From contig MU130157.1 in the NCBI GenBank assembly GCA_015039465.1, positions 777,142-841,141 of the forward strand: a stretch of DNA of 64,000 nt, in the 5' to 3' direction. The position numbers and the translations under genes are program-made. The notes under the pieces were generated by a model that was not told the DNA's origin, ran no database searches, and saw nothing but the letters and a program-made list of their open reading frames with translations. Origin of the DNA: Phlegmacium glaucopus (Eukaryota; Basidiomycota; Agaricomycetes; Agaricales; Cortinariaceae). Of the stretch, positions 12,055 to 22,517 are shown one piece after another (the stretch's first letter is position 1; every line of letters starts with the position of its first letter).

Positions 12055-12467
12055 TGTTAGGGGACACCCGACTTTAACCCAAACCTCAACCTTAGAATCA
12101 TACACCCCGCCTTTCCGACGACCTCCAACCTTCCATCCAACTCCGCTTCTGTCACTGGTTTACTCCAGAACCCTGTAGTTCCGCTCTGACTCTGATCCTC
12201 CATTTTGCTCCATCTTTTATTTCTATTTTTCACATCACACCACTTCTTATTTAATTAATTAATTATTATCATATCATTCCTTTATTTATTTTATATCTCC
12301 ATTATGTCCATATTAGTACTTAAATACCCCCAGCCTAGCAGGGATCCCCATCCTTTCCTCTTTGGATCCCCTGCTAGGTAAGTCACTTGTAGATATCTTT
12401 TCTGAAGTATTATTAACTTTGGATCCCCTGCTAGCTTGACTAAGTCAGCACCGCAGTTGCCCTAACA
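12055..12467. mobile_element. solo LTR B, 413 bp, inserted in hAT transposase
   Basis: It begins TGTTAGGGGA and ends GCCCTAACA. A perfect 5-bp duplication GAGTG lies at 12050-12054 and 12468-12472. Removing it joins CSAPL to MLILDMRTQW in one frame. The sequence is unlike LTR A or C. Confidence 0.88.
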
Positions 12468-14590
12468 GAGTGGGGCACTACAGTTATCTGAAATCCTGCT
12501 TCCTTGGATGAACTGGATCTCACGAGCCCATGCTTGACAATGTTGAGGGCTTGAGCGGACAGCCTTAACGATCTTCCAAAGCTAATAAACCTAATCAGCC
12601 AGTTCAATAAGTAAATATAATATAGACCATACCCTTTCAATCGCAGGTAGCACACCGTTAGCCGCTTCAATATTGGTATCAGGATCCATAGGCTGAACAG
12701 CCTCAGAATCTTCATCAATTTCATCATTGGCTGTTGCATCGTCATCGTGTTCATGTGTGAGAGGGGTTGTGACATTGTCTTGATAGTTCCTGCTGCGCGC
12801 AGCCGCCCTCTTACCTTCAGCTTTTGATATAGCTCTGACCCCTTCAAGAAGCTAGAGATGAAGATAAATCAATCATAAAAATTGAGGACTAAAAGTGAAA
12901 ATACTTTAATAGCTGCTAAATGGACGGTATGAGGCATGCGGCGCATGTGAGTGTCTTGTGCTGAAAATGGTATCCCGTTCTTGGCATCGCCTCTCAAGTG
13001 TTGTCATTAATGTGTTGTTGTTGCTGGCATTATCCATTATGATGGCAATGATCTGTTAAAAAATAAGTAAAGATTTTATTTGATCAACAGGAACTTTCCT
13101 TTCGTGTGAGGCCATATAGCTCTAGTGTTGCCCAAACTGTGTCTGCCATATTCTCCCCTGAATGCTCCCCAATAAGTTCTTGAAAGTCAATGAGAAGTTC
13201 TTAAGTGAATATTGTTGTGTTACAGATTAATAAACAAACCAAGTTGCCCATCGTTGGTCACATAGTGTGCGACTATGGCTAAGAAAGCATATTGATTGCT
13301 TGATGTCCATGTGTCAAGTGACAGGCAAACCTTTCCTTCAAGATTCTACTCTAAGAATGAATAGGTTTACACCAAAGAGACAAGACAGGATTGTACCAAG
13401 AACATTTTACAAACTCCTTCAATTGTTTCCTCACCCATCTTCATCACACGCCGCTTGATAGCATTGCATTGTGGAATCTTCAATGAACCAACATTACGAT
13501 GTGTGAAGTTAATCATCGTGATAAACTCGGGCTTTTCCACTTCGTCGAAGGGCTGGTTGCATGTAATAATCCATTTGGTAAGGAGCTGCTCAAACTTTTC
13601 CTGGTCCCATGGCCCCTGTTGATCGATCCATAAGCAGATGATGGTTGAGTGAATAACCTTCACTTACAGCAGCCCGTGCCTTTTGATCTTTGAATGCTTT
13701 CTTGATGTTTTCTGATGCTTTGTTGAGTTTTTTTAGGTATTCGGCTTCAGCATGTCCATCCAGCTCCCTCTTCCCAGAAGCAATATCAACATCATCGGGT
13801 GTTGGTGGCTCATCACAATCCTTCAGGACGCAGTAGAGTTGATACATTGGCTTGACATGAACATGGAGATTGTTGACTAGAACTGAGAAGATAACTGGTA
13901 AGAAATAAGTGAGCAATATAAAAGGACATACCATTAAGATTGCTTCTCATTGATCGTTTGATTGTACAGATCTTGTGGGTACCATGGAGACAACAGTAGT
14001 GGATGTCCCCATCATCTCCCAGAGTACCATCCGGCCCATTGACGACAATTTCATAGAACAAGTAGATTGGGCTCCGTTTTGTGTTGCCCTTCTGTAAACC
14101 TCATTAAAATAAAATCATATGCAATAAGACGCAAAATACCTTCTTTGAATTTGGGATTTGGAATGAGCTCATTGACGAGATGCTACCATTCCGAGCAGCA
14201 ACGTTGTATGAGCCATCTTCATCTTCAATTTCTTCAACCTCAACGGAACGAGTCCTCGTCTTCTTCTTGGGTGGGGCCATTGCTTTTGCTGTTACTTTGG
14301 GTTTCAGAGTGCATGTTGGTCCCTTCCTATTGCTGGCCTCTGGTATAGTCTTCGAGGGCAGCATATCAGCAATCTGTGATGTAGTATAAATGTTCTGTGT
14401 GGAAATCAAGTTAAATGATTCATACCTCTTTGTTACTAATTTCCACAATGTTGGTGTCGCCATCTGATCCATCCTCAGTGGAAGAAGCAGCAAAATTATT
14501 GTCATCAGCATCAGTGCCCGCATCTGAGTCTGTAACTATCTGTTTGCACTTAGCAACAGTCTGGGACTTGTGAGGTTGTTGATGAGATGG

Positions 14591-14995
14591 TGTTACAACT
14601 TCGAACGGCTCAGAGACTTCTGGCCGTAAACAGTTGTATAAGAGTTTGTTTGTTTGTTTGTTCGATGAGCTCAGAAGAATGCCAAGAGATGAGTCTCGAG
14701 GTAGCGTCTTAAGAGTTTGAGAATGTCAAGAGCAAGGTAACCGAGGTTAGAGTCTCAAGAATTAGCTAAGGTTACATCCAGTGTAGTTAAGGTATTTATA
14801 GTAAGTAAAGGGAGTCGTGCATAATGTGAAACGTCCGCATGTAGAAGGGTATGCATAAGTATAAATAGGTGAAACGATGAAAAGAAAGAGGTAAACATGT
14901 GTAAGACGGGTATGAAAAGTAGCAGTAGGAAAGCATGGATGTGAAACAGACATGTGTTCGGTGGTGATAAGAAAAAGAAAAAGAAGTTTGTAACA
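14591..14995 (-). repeat. gypsy 3' LTR
   Basis: 405 bp, matching 21288-21692 except for about three transitions. It is the 3' LTR because the genes read on the minus strand. Confidence 0.93.
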
Positions 14996-15008
14996 TTACC
15001 CCCGTTTT
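14996..15008 (-). other. polypurine tract candidate of the gypsy element
   Basis: On the minus strand aaaacgggggtaa directly precedes the 3' LTR, the position where plus-strand priming is expected. Only the central ggggg run is strongly purine. Confidence 0.5.
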
Positions 15009-15678
15009 ACGTCGAAGACTCTGAATTTGACTCAGATTCTAAAAACAATCCTTCTCGCTGTTCGAGTGGGCAATGTTGCCAGCCGTGACCGTCCTTGAAA
15101 CAATTATTGCATTGTTGGTATACGTTCGGTGGAGGAAAGTCGTGGGATAAAACGATCCAAGATCCGTCACCCAGAGTGTAACACCTCCGAGATGTGTGTC
15201 CGTCAGTGTCGCAAAGAGAGCAGTGTCGTTGAACAAGAATTTCATCGTCATCGTCGACGACAATGGGGTTAGAGCGTGAACCGGGATTGGTCGAGTCAGG
15301 AAGAGGAAGGGGAGAAAAAGATTGTCGTCCTGGATAAGGAGAATGTCGTCGGGTGCCAATGGGGTTGTTTCTCTTGAGTCTGATAAACGGTTCGATGTGG
15401 CGGACCAGTCTGCAACCAGCCATGTTGTTGTATAGGGTATCAGCTATTGTCTCTAGGTGTTCGAGTTCCCGTTTCGCTCGTATGATGGATTGGTTGACGT
15501 GGTGGAAATAAAGGAATTTGGTGTATAAAATGGTGTCTGGTCGAAGGAAGGGTACGAGATTGTTAATGTTGTGTCTGGTCTGTACATAGGAAGAAAACTC
15601 TTTGTGGGTGAAATCGTAAATCGGGGCTCGGATTCGAGCAGAGCGGGACAAAGAGGATGAAGATGGGGTTCGAGGCAT
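15007..15678 (-). CDS. gypsy 3' ORF with two zinc knuckles
   Basis: An intact ORF of about 223 residues from ATG 15678 (MPRTPSSSSLSRSARIR) to a stop at the edge of the 3' LTR. It has two CCHC-like motifs, CSLCDTDGHTSRRC and CNNCFKDGHGWQHC, and an acidic Ser/Glu-rich tail. The N-terminal half is basic and helical (SIIRAKRELEHLE). It lies after pol where some retroelements carry an extra gene. There is no signal peptide or membrane anchor, so it is not envelope-like; a nucleic-acid-binding role is inferred. Unlike pol it has no premature stop. Confidence 0.75.
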   Translation of the reverse strand: MPRTPSSSSLSRSARIRAPIYDFTHKEFSSYVQTRHNINNLVPFLRPDTILYTKFLYFHHVNQSIIRAKRELEHLETIADTLYNNMAGCRLVRHIEPFIRLKRNNPIGTRRHSPYPGRQSFSPLPLPDSTNPGSRSNPIVVDDDDEILVQRHCSLCDTDGHTSRRCYTLGDGSWIVLSHDFPPPNVYQQCNNCFKDGHGWQHCPLEQREGLFLESESNSESST

Positions 15679-15682
15679 GATT

Positions 15683-15874
15683 TCAGAAAGAGGGGCAGTG
15701 AATTCGAGAGTAGTTGATTTCAAAGTCGAATATAGGGAGGGTAAAGTTGTCGTCTCTTTGTTTTTCGAGAGCCAGTCTTATATCTTCGAAGTCGTCAGCG
15801 ATTTTGGCGATGATGTTGATGAACTTTAAGAAGTCCTCATCGACGCATTCGTGTTGATAAGAAGTGTAGTGCAT
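15683..15874 (-). CDS. small ORF upstream of the zinc-knuckle ORF
   Basis: A 63-codon ORF (MHYTSYQHECVDEDF...) starts within the end of pol and stops five bases before the ATG of the zinc-knuckle ORF (TGAAATCATG). It may be the first part of the same protein reached by frameshifting, or an independent leader peptide. No domain is recognised. Confidence 0.45.
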   Translation of the reverse strand: MHYTSYQHECVDEDFLKFINIIAKIADDFEDIRLALEKQRDDNFTLPIFDFEINYSRIHCPSF

Positions 15875-15888
15875 GTTTTCGAAGCTGT

Positions 15889-18800
15889 TCTAAATGAGGT
15901 GATGGGTTTGTTTATAAAGTGATAATGTGTCATCCGCGTTTTTGATGTGTGATTCGGGTTCCCACATTGCTTCAGAGATTGGATAATCTTTCCATCGGAT
16001 CTTGAATTGATATCCTCATCCTCGTTTTCTGTGTCCAATGATCGATTCGACTTCGTATTCTTCATTTCCGTCGATGATTTCTGCGGGTGGTTTAAGGAAA
16101 TTCAGTCCGTGTATTTCGTTTTCGACATATGGCATGAGGAGATATGCATGGAAGACATTGTGAATCTTCCATGTTTCAGGGAGTTTTAATCGGTAAGTGA
16201 GGGGTCCAAGGACTTTTTCGATGGGAAATGGTCCTTCTCGTCTTGGTGCAATCTTCTTGTTGTAATTTGTTTTTAGATTTCTGGAGTCTAACCAGACTAA
16301 CTGTCCTTCTTTGAACGGTTGGAAGTTCAATTTGATCCGGTTTTCCATTTGGTGTCGTGCTAATTCGTGTGCAGCGAGTGCTTCTTCTCGGTCTTTGATT
16401 AATTTCCGTGTTCGTTCTTCAACAGCAGGGAATTGTGTGTTTTCAAATGAAAGAGGGATGGAGATTGAAGATGATCCCATGATCAATTCAAAGGGAGTTC
16501 GTGTGCGTCCGGAGTGTCTTCGATTGTTATGGGTGAATTCGAGCGTAGGTAAGGCGGATAACCAGTTTGTCGGGTTGTCAAAGCAATAAATGGAGAGATA
16601 TGCTTCGATCTCTTGGTTGAAACGTTCAGTTGTCCCGTCAGACTGAGGGTGAAAGGCCGTTGTCTTCGCATGTTCAATTCCAAGTAATTTGAAAAGGTTC
16701 TCAAAGGCTTTGGCGGTGAATCGAGGGTCTCTATTGGAGATCATCTTGTCGGGGAGTCCAAACCATTTGTAAAGGTTGTCGAGTAGAAATTGTGCGATGT
16801 CTTCTGAAGTGCAGGTTTTTGCACAAGGGACAAGAATCACCCCTTTCATAAGTCCGTGGTCGACCACGACCAAGATAGCGTCTTTGTCATCAATGGGAGG
16901 TAGATCAGTGATCAAGTCCATGGAGCAATTTGCAAACAGTCTAGAATCCTTGGGTCCTTCAATTGGTAAGAAAGACGGTCTCGATGGGTTCCTGTTGATC
17001 TTGAATTGTTGACAATCAGAGCAGCCTTTCACATAATTCTTCACAAAAGTACGAAGTCCTGGCCACCAGTAGTGTTGAGAGATTGAGTTATAAGTCTCTA
17101 ACTCTCCTGGGTGTCCTGCTGTCGGCGAATCATGGTATTGTTTTACTAGTTTCAAGCGAAGCTCTCGGTTTTGTGGAATGTAATTCTTTCCTTTGTAGAA
17201 TAAGATTGGCTTTCCCATAAATTCTTCAGTCGACCAGTCCTCAAGATCGCTCCTTAAATTAGAAGGTCCCTTTTTGAGTAAGGAGCGTAATGCGTCGGCG
17301 GCGTCGGTGTCTATGTTGGTGGAGTTGGCAATCTGTTCCTGTAGGTCCAGGTCGACCAGATTAACAAATAAGGAGTCTGGTAGCATCGTAATGTCTTTGT
17401 TGTCATTGTCATCTTTGGGGCAAAGATCGGCTCGTCGGGATAGAGCGTCAGATTGAATCATCTTGTTTCCGGGTAAATGGATGAGGTTGACATTGAATTC
17501 GGAAAGGAATAACGACCATCAGGCTTGCCATCTGTTCAATTTCTGTGCGGTTCTGTAATAAGTCAGATTCTTGTGATCGGAATAGACTGTCGTTGTGTGT
17601 TCAGATCCCAGGATATAATGTCTCCAGTCGGTTAAGGCTCGTATGATTGCTAGGAGTTCGCGATCATAAATTTCATAGTTTCGTTCGGTTGGGGAAAAGC
17701 TTTTTGATAGGAAAGCTACAGGGTGTCAGTCTCCATTCATGTCTGTCTGTGTAAGGACTGCACCTGATGCGTATTTCGAAGCATCGGATTTGATTTGGAA
17801 AGGTCGGGTTGGGTCGGGCATTCGTAAAACCGGTTCTTCAGTAAAGCGTTGTTTCAGCATTTCAAAGGTTTCTTGACATTTATCGGTCCATTCGAAGAGT
17901 GTGTCTTTCTTCAAAAGATTGTTCAATGGTTGACATAGGTCAGAGAAGTGTCGGATGAATCGTCGGTAAAAGTTTCCGAATCCTAAAAAGGATTGTACTT
18001 CTTTAACAGAGGTAGGAGTTGGCCAGTCCCGGATACCCTTGAGTTTGGTTGGGTCCATAGAGATCTTCCCTTCTTCGATGATCATTCCAAGATATTCGAC
18101 TTTCTTCTTATTGAATTCGCATTTCTTTGGTTTCAAATAGAGATCGTTTTCCTGTAGACGTTGTAAGACCTTTTTTGTAATTTCTTCGAGATCCTTTTCG
18201 TTCTTTGCAAAGATTAGGATGTCGTCCATGTAGACAATGATATAGTCGCCTTCGATAAGATCTTCAAAGATAGAGTCCATCATTGCTTGGAACGTTGCCG
18301 GTGAATTGCACATTCCAAAGAACATTACTGTCGGTTCGAATAATCCTCGATTTGTTTTGAACACAGCTTTCCATTCATCTCCTTTAGCAATCTGAACGTT
18401 GTTGTAACCTCTCAGGACGTCAAACTTTGTGAAACAAGTTGCGCCTTTGAGTTTGTCCATGATTTCAGTGATGAGCGGGAGTGGATAAGCATTCTTGACT
18501 GTGTGTTCGTTCAGGTATCGGTAATCTTGACAGGGTCGAAGTTTTCCGTCTTTCTTTGATACAAAGAAGAAAGGTGAAGCCATCGGGGATTTCGATTTTC
18601 AAATGTATTTTCGGTCGAGATTCTCTTTGAGGAATTTGTCCAATTCGATTTGTTCTGCCGGTGTAAGGTTATACGTTTTGAAAGATTTCGGTTGAAAGGT
18701 CGGTTTCATTTTGATCTTGTGGTCCCAGGGTCGTTCTTCAGGAAATCTGTCCGCCTTTTTCTCATCAAATACATCTAAGTATTCATGATACTCCGGTGGT

Positions 18801-20064
18801 ACTATTTCTTCGACAGGGATGTCAGGCTTGATGTCGTATTTCATAGCCAGATCTTGTGAAGCAGAGGTTTTCGCATTGATCCAATATTCGTTGTCCATTT
18901 CGCCATTGATACAAGCGACAAGTACTGATATTTCATCATCGTCGGTGGGGTTCTGTGTTCAATTTAGATATTCTTCAATATCATATTCATCTTCAACAGT
19001 AGTGGGTTTCGAGGGTGTCCTAAAAATCGGTTTCTGTGGTAGTTCTTCTTTCGTTTGTTCGGGTTCGCGCCATGTGAGGGTTTCTTTCTTCCAGTTTATT
19101 TCGGGATTGTTTTCTTTGAGCCAGGTTGCTCCAAGAATAATCTTGTGTTTCCCTAATCCAGTGACTAAAAGTCGGTTCATCTTCTTTCGTCCAAGAACAT
19201 TGATCTTGAGGTTTACGTAATGTTTGATCGTGCCTCGTTTGTTCAGGGTACCGTCGACGTTAAAAACTTTGATGGGAACATTTAAGGTTTTGATCGTAAA
19301 TTTCTGTGTTCTCACGAAGTTTTGGTCAATGAATTTTCCGTCTGCATGTTACATTCCGTTATATGTTACTCCGTTCCGGCTCCATCGGAGCTGTTTCCAG
19401 TAGTCCGTACTCCGTACAGTGCCTTCCCTTATATCCCAAACTACTCTTCCTATGTTCAACTCCGAGACTTCTCCGTGTCATTCCGGTTCCTCCGTCCATA
19501 CTCCAAACCCGTTATCACTTCTTCGCCACTACCACTATTCTTTGTCATCATCTTTCCCATCATCAGTCAGCATACCCACCATGGATTATTCACCCAAGAA
19601 TGCAGAACCTTTCCAGGAGCAGAACGCAGCACTTATATTTATCTCTTATATTTCGGTTGCTATTCCTTTATTTATTTAAGTACTCGAAACTTGTATGTTT
19701 TCCCGCAGTTCGAATATCAACTTTGTTTCCTCCTCTTGTTCGTCCTCTAAGTCACTGAGGTCTTCCGTCTTATTACTACTTCTTCCGTTCCGAAATCAGG
19801 ACACCTTAGGGCGGCACAGCACACACGCTGAGGCCAACGTCCTTTCCGCTTACTGTTCCGGTTCTGTTCCGTCCGTTCCGGAGTAGCTCCGACGTGACTT
19901 CCTTGTTTTAAACTTAACACTGCGCCAGAGTCGATAAAGGCTTGTTCGATGATTTCCGGTTCTTCTTGCGTTTCGCTCGTTATAGAAATAGGTATTTTCA
20001 TTTGGTGAATATTTAAACGAGGTACTAAGCAATTAGATATGGATAGTGTGGGAGAAACTGACAT
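15889..20064 (-). pseudogene. gypsy pol polyprotein, broken
   Basis: Order from 20064 downward: protease with the DSGA active-site motif (about 19930); linker; reverse transcriptase with the catalytic YMDD box ([11 protein letters not shown], about 18220) and [13 protein letters not shown]; RNase H with [10 protein letters not shown] and a later YSDHKNL; integrase with its HH-CC zinc region (CSDCQQFK, about 17020) and core residues near DLITDLPPIDD and HPQSDGTTERFNQE; and a C-terminal chromodomain (YQFKIRWKDYP, about 15990). Breaks: a solo LTR in the protease just after DSGA, and in-frame UGA codons at 18959, 18599, 17726, 17519 and 16016 (lowest coordinate of each). The chromodomain lies after the last UGA. 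Gag and pol are separate ORFs about 18 nt apart, so pol is not a simple fusion. Confidence 0.92.
19347..19919. mobile_element. solo LTR C, 573 bp, inside the gypsy protease
   Basis: It begins TGTTACATTCC and ends AACTTAACA. Flanks are CTGCA (19342-19346) and CTGCG (19920-19924), a 5-bp duplication with one mismatch. It belongs to the same family as the solo LTR at 50536-51103 in the LINE and is in the same orientation. Long ORFs within it are not genes. Confidence 0.88.
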
Positions 20065-20081
20065 CGATTCAGTTCTCCGCT

Positions 20082-21089
20082 TTAAAAATCCTCATCTCCT
20101 ACTTCAACAATCTTTTCGTCTTCTTCGATTCCAAGCTGAAGGTTGGCGAGCTTCTCGTGTTTGTCTTTGCTTAATCCTTTGATCAAGGCGTGGATGTCTT
20201 TGACCGTTGGTTTCTTCTGGTTGTTTTTGTTGTAGTTGTTCGAGGATCCTTGGTTTTTATTTCCTTGATATCCTCCTCGTTTCTCTTTGCAGTCTCTGGA
20301 GATATGGCCTGGCTTGTCGCACTTGAAACAGAGGCCTTTGCGCATATACTCTCCTCGCTTCTCATAACTCATTGCGTCAATGTCCATAGCGTCGGGGTCG
20401 TTTCGTCTGTTTGAGGACCAGTTTCGTCCTTCGTACTTTGGTTTCTCTTCTTTATAGGCTGGGTTGTATGGTTTCTTGTTCGGTTGTTCTGATTGTAAAA
20501 GTGCCATGGCAAATCGGTATTGTGAATCATATTGAATCGCTCTGTTCTTCCAGCCTTTGATGGTCATAGGGATGTCAAGGGACAATAAGATCTTTCGTGT
20601 CAGAGATGGGTTTAAGATTTTTCGGAACATCGAGATTAGATGAATGTTGTCTGATGCAGTTGTTTCTTCTAATCCAGCCTGTCTTGTCAGAAGGGTGAAT
20701 TCGGTAACAACTTGTTCTGCCGATTTCTTTCCTTGTCGGAGTAAGGTTAATTGGTGTATCGCGTCTTGGGTTCTGTTCACTTCTTTGAACTGTTCTTCGA
20801 TTGTTTCGTAAAAAGCGGCGAGGGTTGGGAGGACAATGTCTCCTGCGGAAGTGGTGATACTATCGATCCAGCTTTCTTTCCATTGTGCCACTTCTCCTCT
20901 GTTCATGAAAGAGAGGATGAATGCTATCTTTGGTCCATCTTCGAAGTAGATTTTGTCGTTGACTGTCAAGTAAATTTTACATTCCTGTAAGAATGTCTTC
21001 ACTTTTCGTCGGTCGCCAGTGAAAGGTGTCGGTTTGTTGATATTCATTTCTCTCAGGCCTTGTTGAGGGGCAGAGGTTTCTCCAGCCAT
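20082..21089 (-). CDS. gypsy Gag
   Basis: An intact ORF of about 335 residues from ATG 21089 (MAGETSAPQQGL) to TAA at 20082. It has a retrotransposon capsid-like region (VAQWKESWID, YETIEEQFKEVNRTQ, LTRQAGLE) and one zinc knuckle, CFKCDKPGHISRDC, followed by a Lys/Asn-rich tail. Codons upstream of 21089 are open but contain no ATG before an in-frame stop. Unlike pol it has no premature stop, so this copy could still make Gag. Confidence 0.9.
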   Translation of the reverse strand: MAGETSAPQQGLREMNINKPTPFTGDRRKVKTFLQECKIYLTVNDKIYFEDGPKIAFILSFMNRGEVAQWKESWIDSITTSAGDIVLPTLAAFYETIEEQFKEVNRTQDAIHQLTLLRQGKKSAEQVVTEFTLLTRQAGLEETTASDNIHLISMFRKILNPSLTRKILLSLDIPMTIKGWKNRAIQYDSQYRFAMALLQSEQPNKKPYNPAYKEEKPKYEGRNWSSNRRNDPDAMDIDAMSYEKRGEYMRKGLCFKCDKPGHISRDCKEKRGGYQGNKNQGSSNNYNKNNQKKPTVKDIHALIKGLSKDKHEKLANLQLGIEEDEKIVEVGDEDF

Positions 21090-21274
21090 TGTTGGTTCGT
21101 TCGGTTTCGGTTTGTTTTTGTAGAAGTAAGAAGTCTTTGCTCTATCTTCTGTATACTGGATCAAGTATTTAACTTTTCACAGTATTCGTTCCGGTTCGTT
21201 TTGTTTGGTGTTTCGTTTTCGGGTTCGGCTAGATATAACCAACGCTTCTAAGAAGAAAGTGTGTAGAAATACTG

Positions 21275-21287
21275 TAGCTAATTCTTT
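21275..21287 (-). other. gypsy primer-binding site, self-priming type
   Basis: Directly after the 5' LTR the minus strand reads AAAGAATTAGCTA. It does not resemble a tRNA 3' end. Twelve bases (AAGAATTAGCTA) are perfectly complementary to TAGCTAATTCTT within the 5' LTR (21465 down to 21454), about 32 nt after a TATA box. That is the layout expected of Tf1/sushi-type self-priming. Confidence 0.75.
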
Positions 21288-21692
21288 TGTTACAACTTCG
21301 AATGGCTCAGAGACTTCTGGCCGTAAACAGTTGTATAAGAGTTTGTTTGTTTGTTTGTTCGATGAGCTCAGAAGAATGCCAAGAGATGAGTCTCGAGGTA
21401 GCGTCTTAAGAGTTTGAGAATGTCAAGAGCAAGGTAACCGAGGTTAGAGTCTCAAGAATTAGCTAAGGTTACATCCAGTGTAGTTAAGGTATTTATAGTA
21501 AGTAAAGGGAGTCGTGCATAATGTGAAACGTCCGCATGTAAAAAGGTATGCATAAGTATAAATAGGTGAAACGATGAAAAGAAAGAGGTAAACATGTGTA
21601 AGACGGGTATGAAAAGTAGCAGTAGGAAAGCATGGATGTGAAACAGACATGTGTTCGGTGGTGATAAGAAAAAGAAAAAGAAGTTTGTAACA
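21288..21692 (-). repeat. gypsy 5' LTR
   Basis: 405 bp. It carries the promoter (TATA at 21490-21497) and the proposed self-primer (21454-21465). Confidence 0.93.
21490..21497 (-). promoter_or_regulatory. TATA box of the gypsy 5' LTR
   Basis: TATAAATA on the minus strand lies 32 nt upstream of the predicted transcript start, whose first bases would match the primer-binding site. Confidence 0.7.
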
Positions 21693-22517
21693 GATGGTTG
21701 AGCATTATTACCGAATTCATCAAGTTTTTCTGCAGCAATAGCTGCAAGCTAGTCGTGTACCCTGGGTGGTCCTCATTGGGTGTGTGTGTTGACCTGAGAC
21801 ATTAAGTAATCATATTAATAGTAATATTCAAACAAAGAACTTCAATGATACAGTATACCTTGTTGCAGACTCAGATTAGATGTTGGTTGAATGGGGTGGG
21901 CATCATCTGGATCATTGTACCACTCAATCTTGGATGTGTCAAGCAGTTGACCATCTGGTCCTATTGTGGGCTGATCTGTCATGTCAGTGTGGGCTTCAAC
22001 ATTACAACAAGCTTTTTAAGTTTTTATCACTCATCTGGAAATTTCCCCTATGCGCTGCAGCACTGCTGCCCCTTGTTGCCCCTATAGTTATTAATTGCCT
22101 TGTAAAATACTAATCAAAATTCTCTATTTTTGAGTTGTTGATGGCTCACCTAAAATCTGAGTGCTATCCAGGCTTGATGCCATTACTGATGATAGAAATG
22201 GAGGCGATGATCATCTGAGGCTGACAAATCTGGTAACTAAATTATGTGAGCGAGTACAGAGTAACTTAGTAAGTAGATTTGAAATTTAGTAGCTTAAAGG
22301 ATGCAGCATGTGTATCACATGCTGTTTGTTGATTCCATCCAATGCCGTCCAATACCGTTGATGGCCATACTGTGATGGTATTGGACGGTTGCTATCTGTC
22401 CCGTCCACTGTCCGTCTGGGTGGTTGACCTGACCTAGAACGGCACAGGTATGGTAGCCGTACCACGGCACTGTCCATCCCGTACAATACGGTCACAGTGC
22501 ACAGCCCTACAACCTTG

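Larger units (their letters stand above)
14591..21692 (-). mobile_element. Ty3/gypsy chromovirus LTR retrotransposon, 7.1 kb
   Basis: Two 405-bp LTRs (TGTTACAAC...TTTGTAACA in plus-strand view) bound gag, pol with protease, RT, RNase H, integrase and chromodomain, and two small 3' ORFs, all on the minus strand. The target duplication GATGG lies at 14586-14590 and 21693-21697. It sits inside the hAT transposase gene. The LTRs differ at only about three positions, so insertion is recent. Pol carries five UGA stops and a solo LTR. Confidence 0.95.
10220..22183 (-). pseudogene. hAT transposase, disrupted
   Basis: Starting at ATG 22183 (MASSLDSTQIL), exons can be followed on the minus strand across the insertions. 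Seen in order: acidic N-terminal region; basic stretch PPKKKTRTRS (about 14260); a BED-like zinc finger with HYCCLHGTHK (about 14000); PEFITMINF (about 13530); LSLDTWTSSNQY with a catalytic Asp (about 13310); MDNASNNN (about 13030); MPHTVHLAAIK (about 12930); LDMRTQWASTHQ (about 12030); and the dimerisation region with NPIQWW (about 11260) and VVVERIFSGG (about 11110), ending ALGH at 10220. Joining across the insertions after removing one target duplication restores the frame each time. Defects apart from insertions: UGA at 11748-11750 and 11097-11099, and probable frameshifts near 12975 and 11665. It cannot be active. Confidence 0.85.
9998..22509 (-). mobile_element. hAT DNA transposon with nested insertions, 12.5 kb
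   Basis: The element begins TAGGGCTGTGCAC at 9998 and ends with the reverse complement at 22509. It is flanked by an 8-bp target duplication, CGACCTTG at 9990-9997 and CAACCTTG at 22510-22517 (one mismatch), as expected for hAT. Subterminal regions share inverted gtacggt/accgtac motifs. It contains a broken hAT transposase gene on the minus strand, two solo LTRs (10337-11091 and 12055-12467) and a full gypsy retrotransposon (14591-21692). Without these insertions the element would be about 4.2 kb. Confidence 0.88.

Noticed and set aside
16016..18961. UGA recoding in this organism
   Set aside because: POP5, the RD-rich gene and the Hsp110-TPR-CHAT gene all end in UGA at sensible protein ends.
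19322..19886. Plus-strand ORFs of 60-142 codons
   Set aside because: They lie within solo LTR C and have no domain; the same holds for ORFs at 50580-51026.
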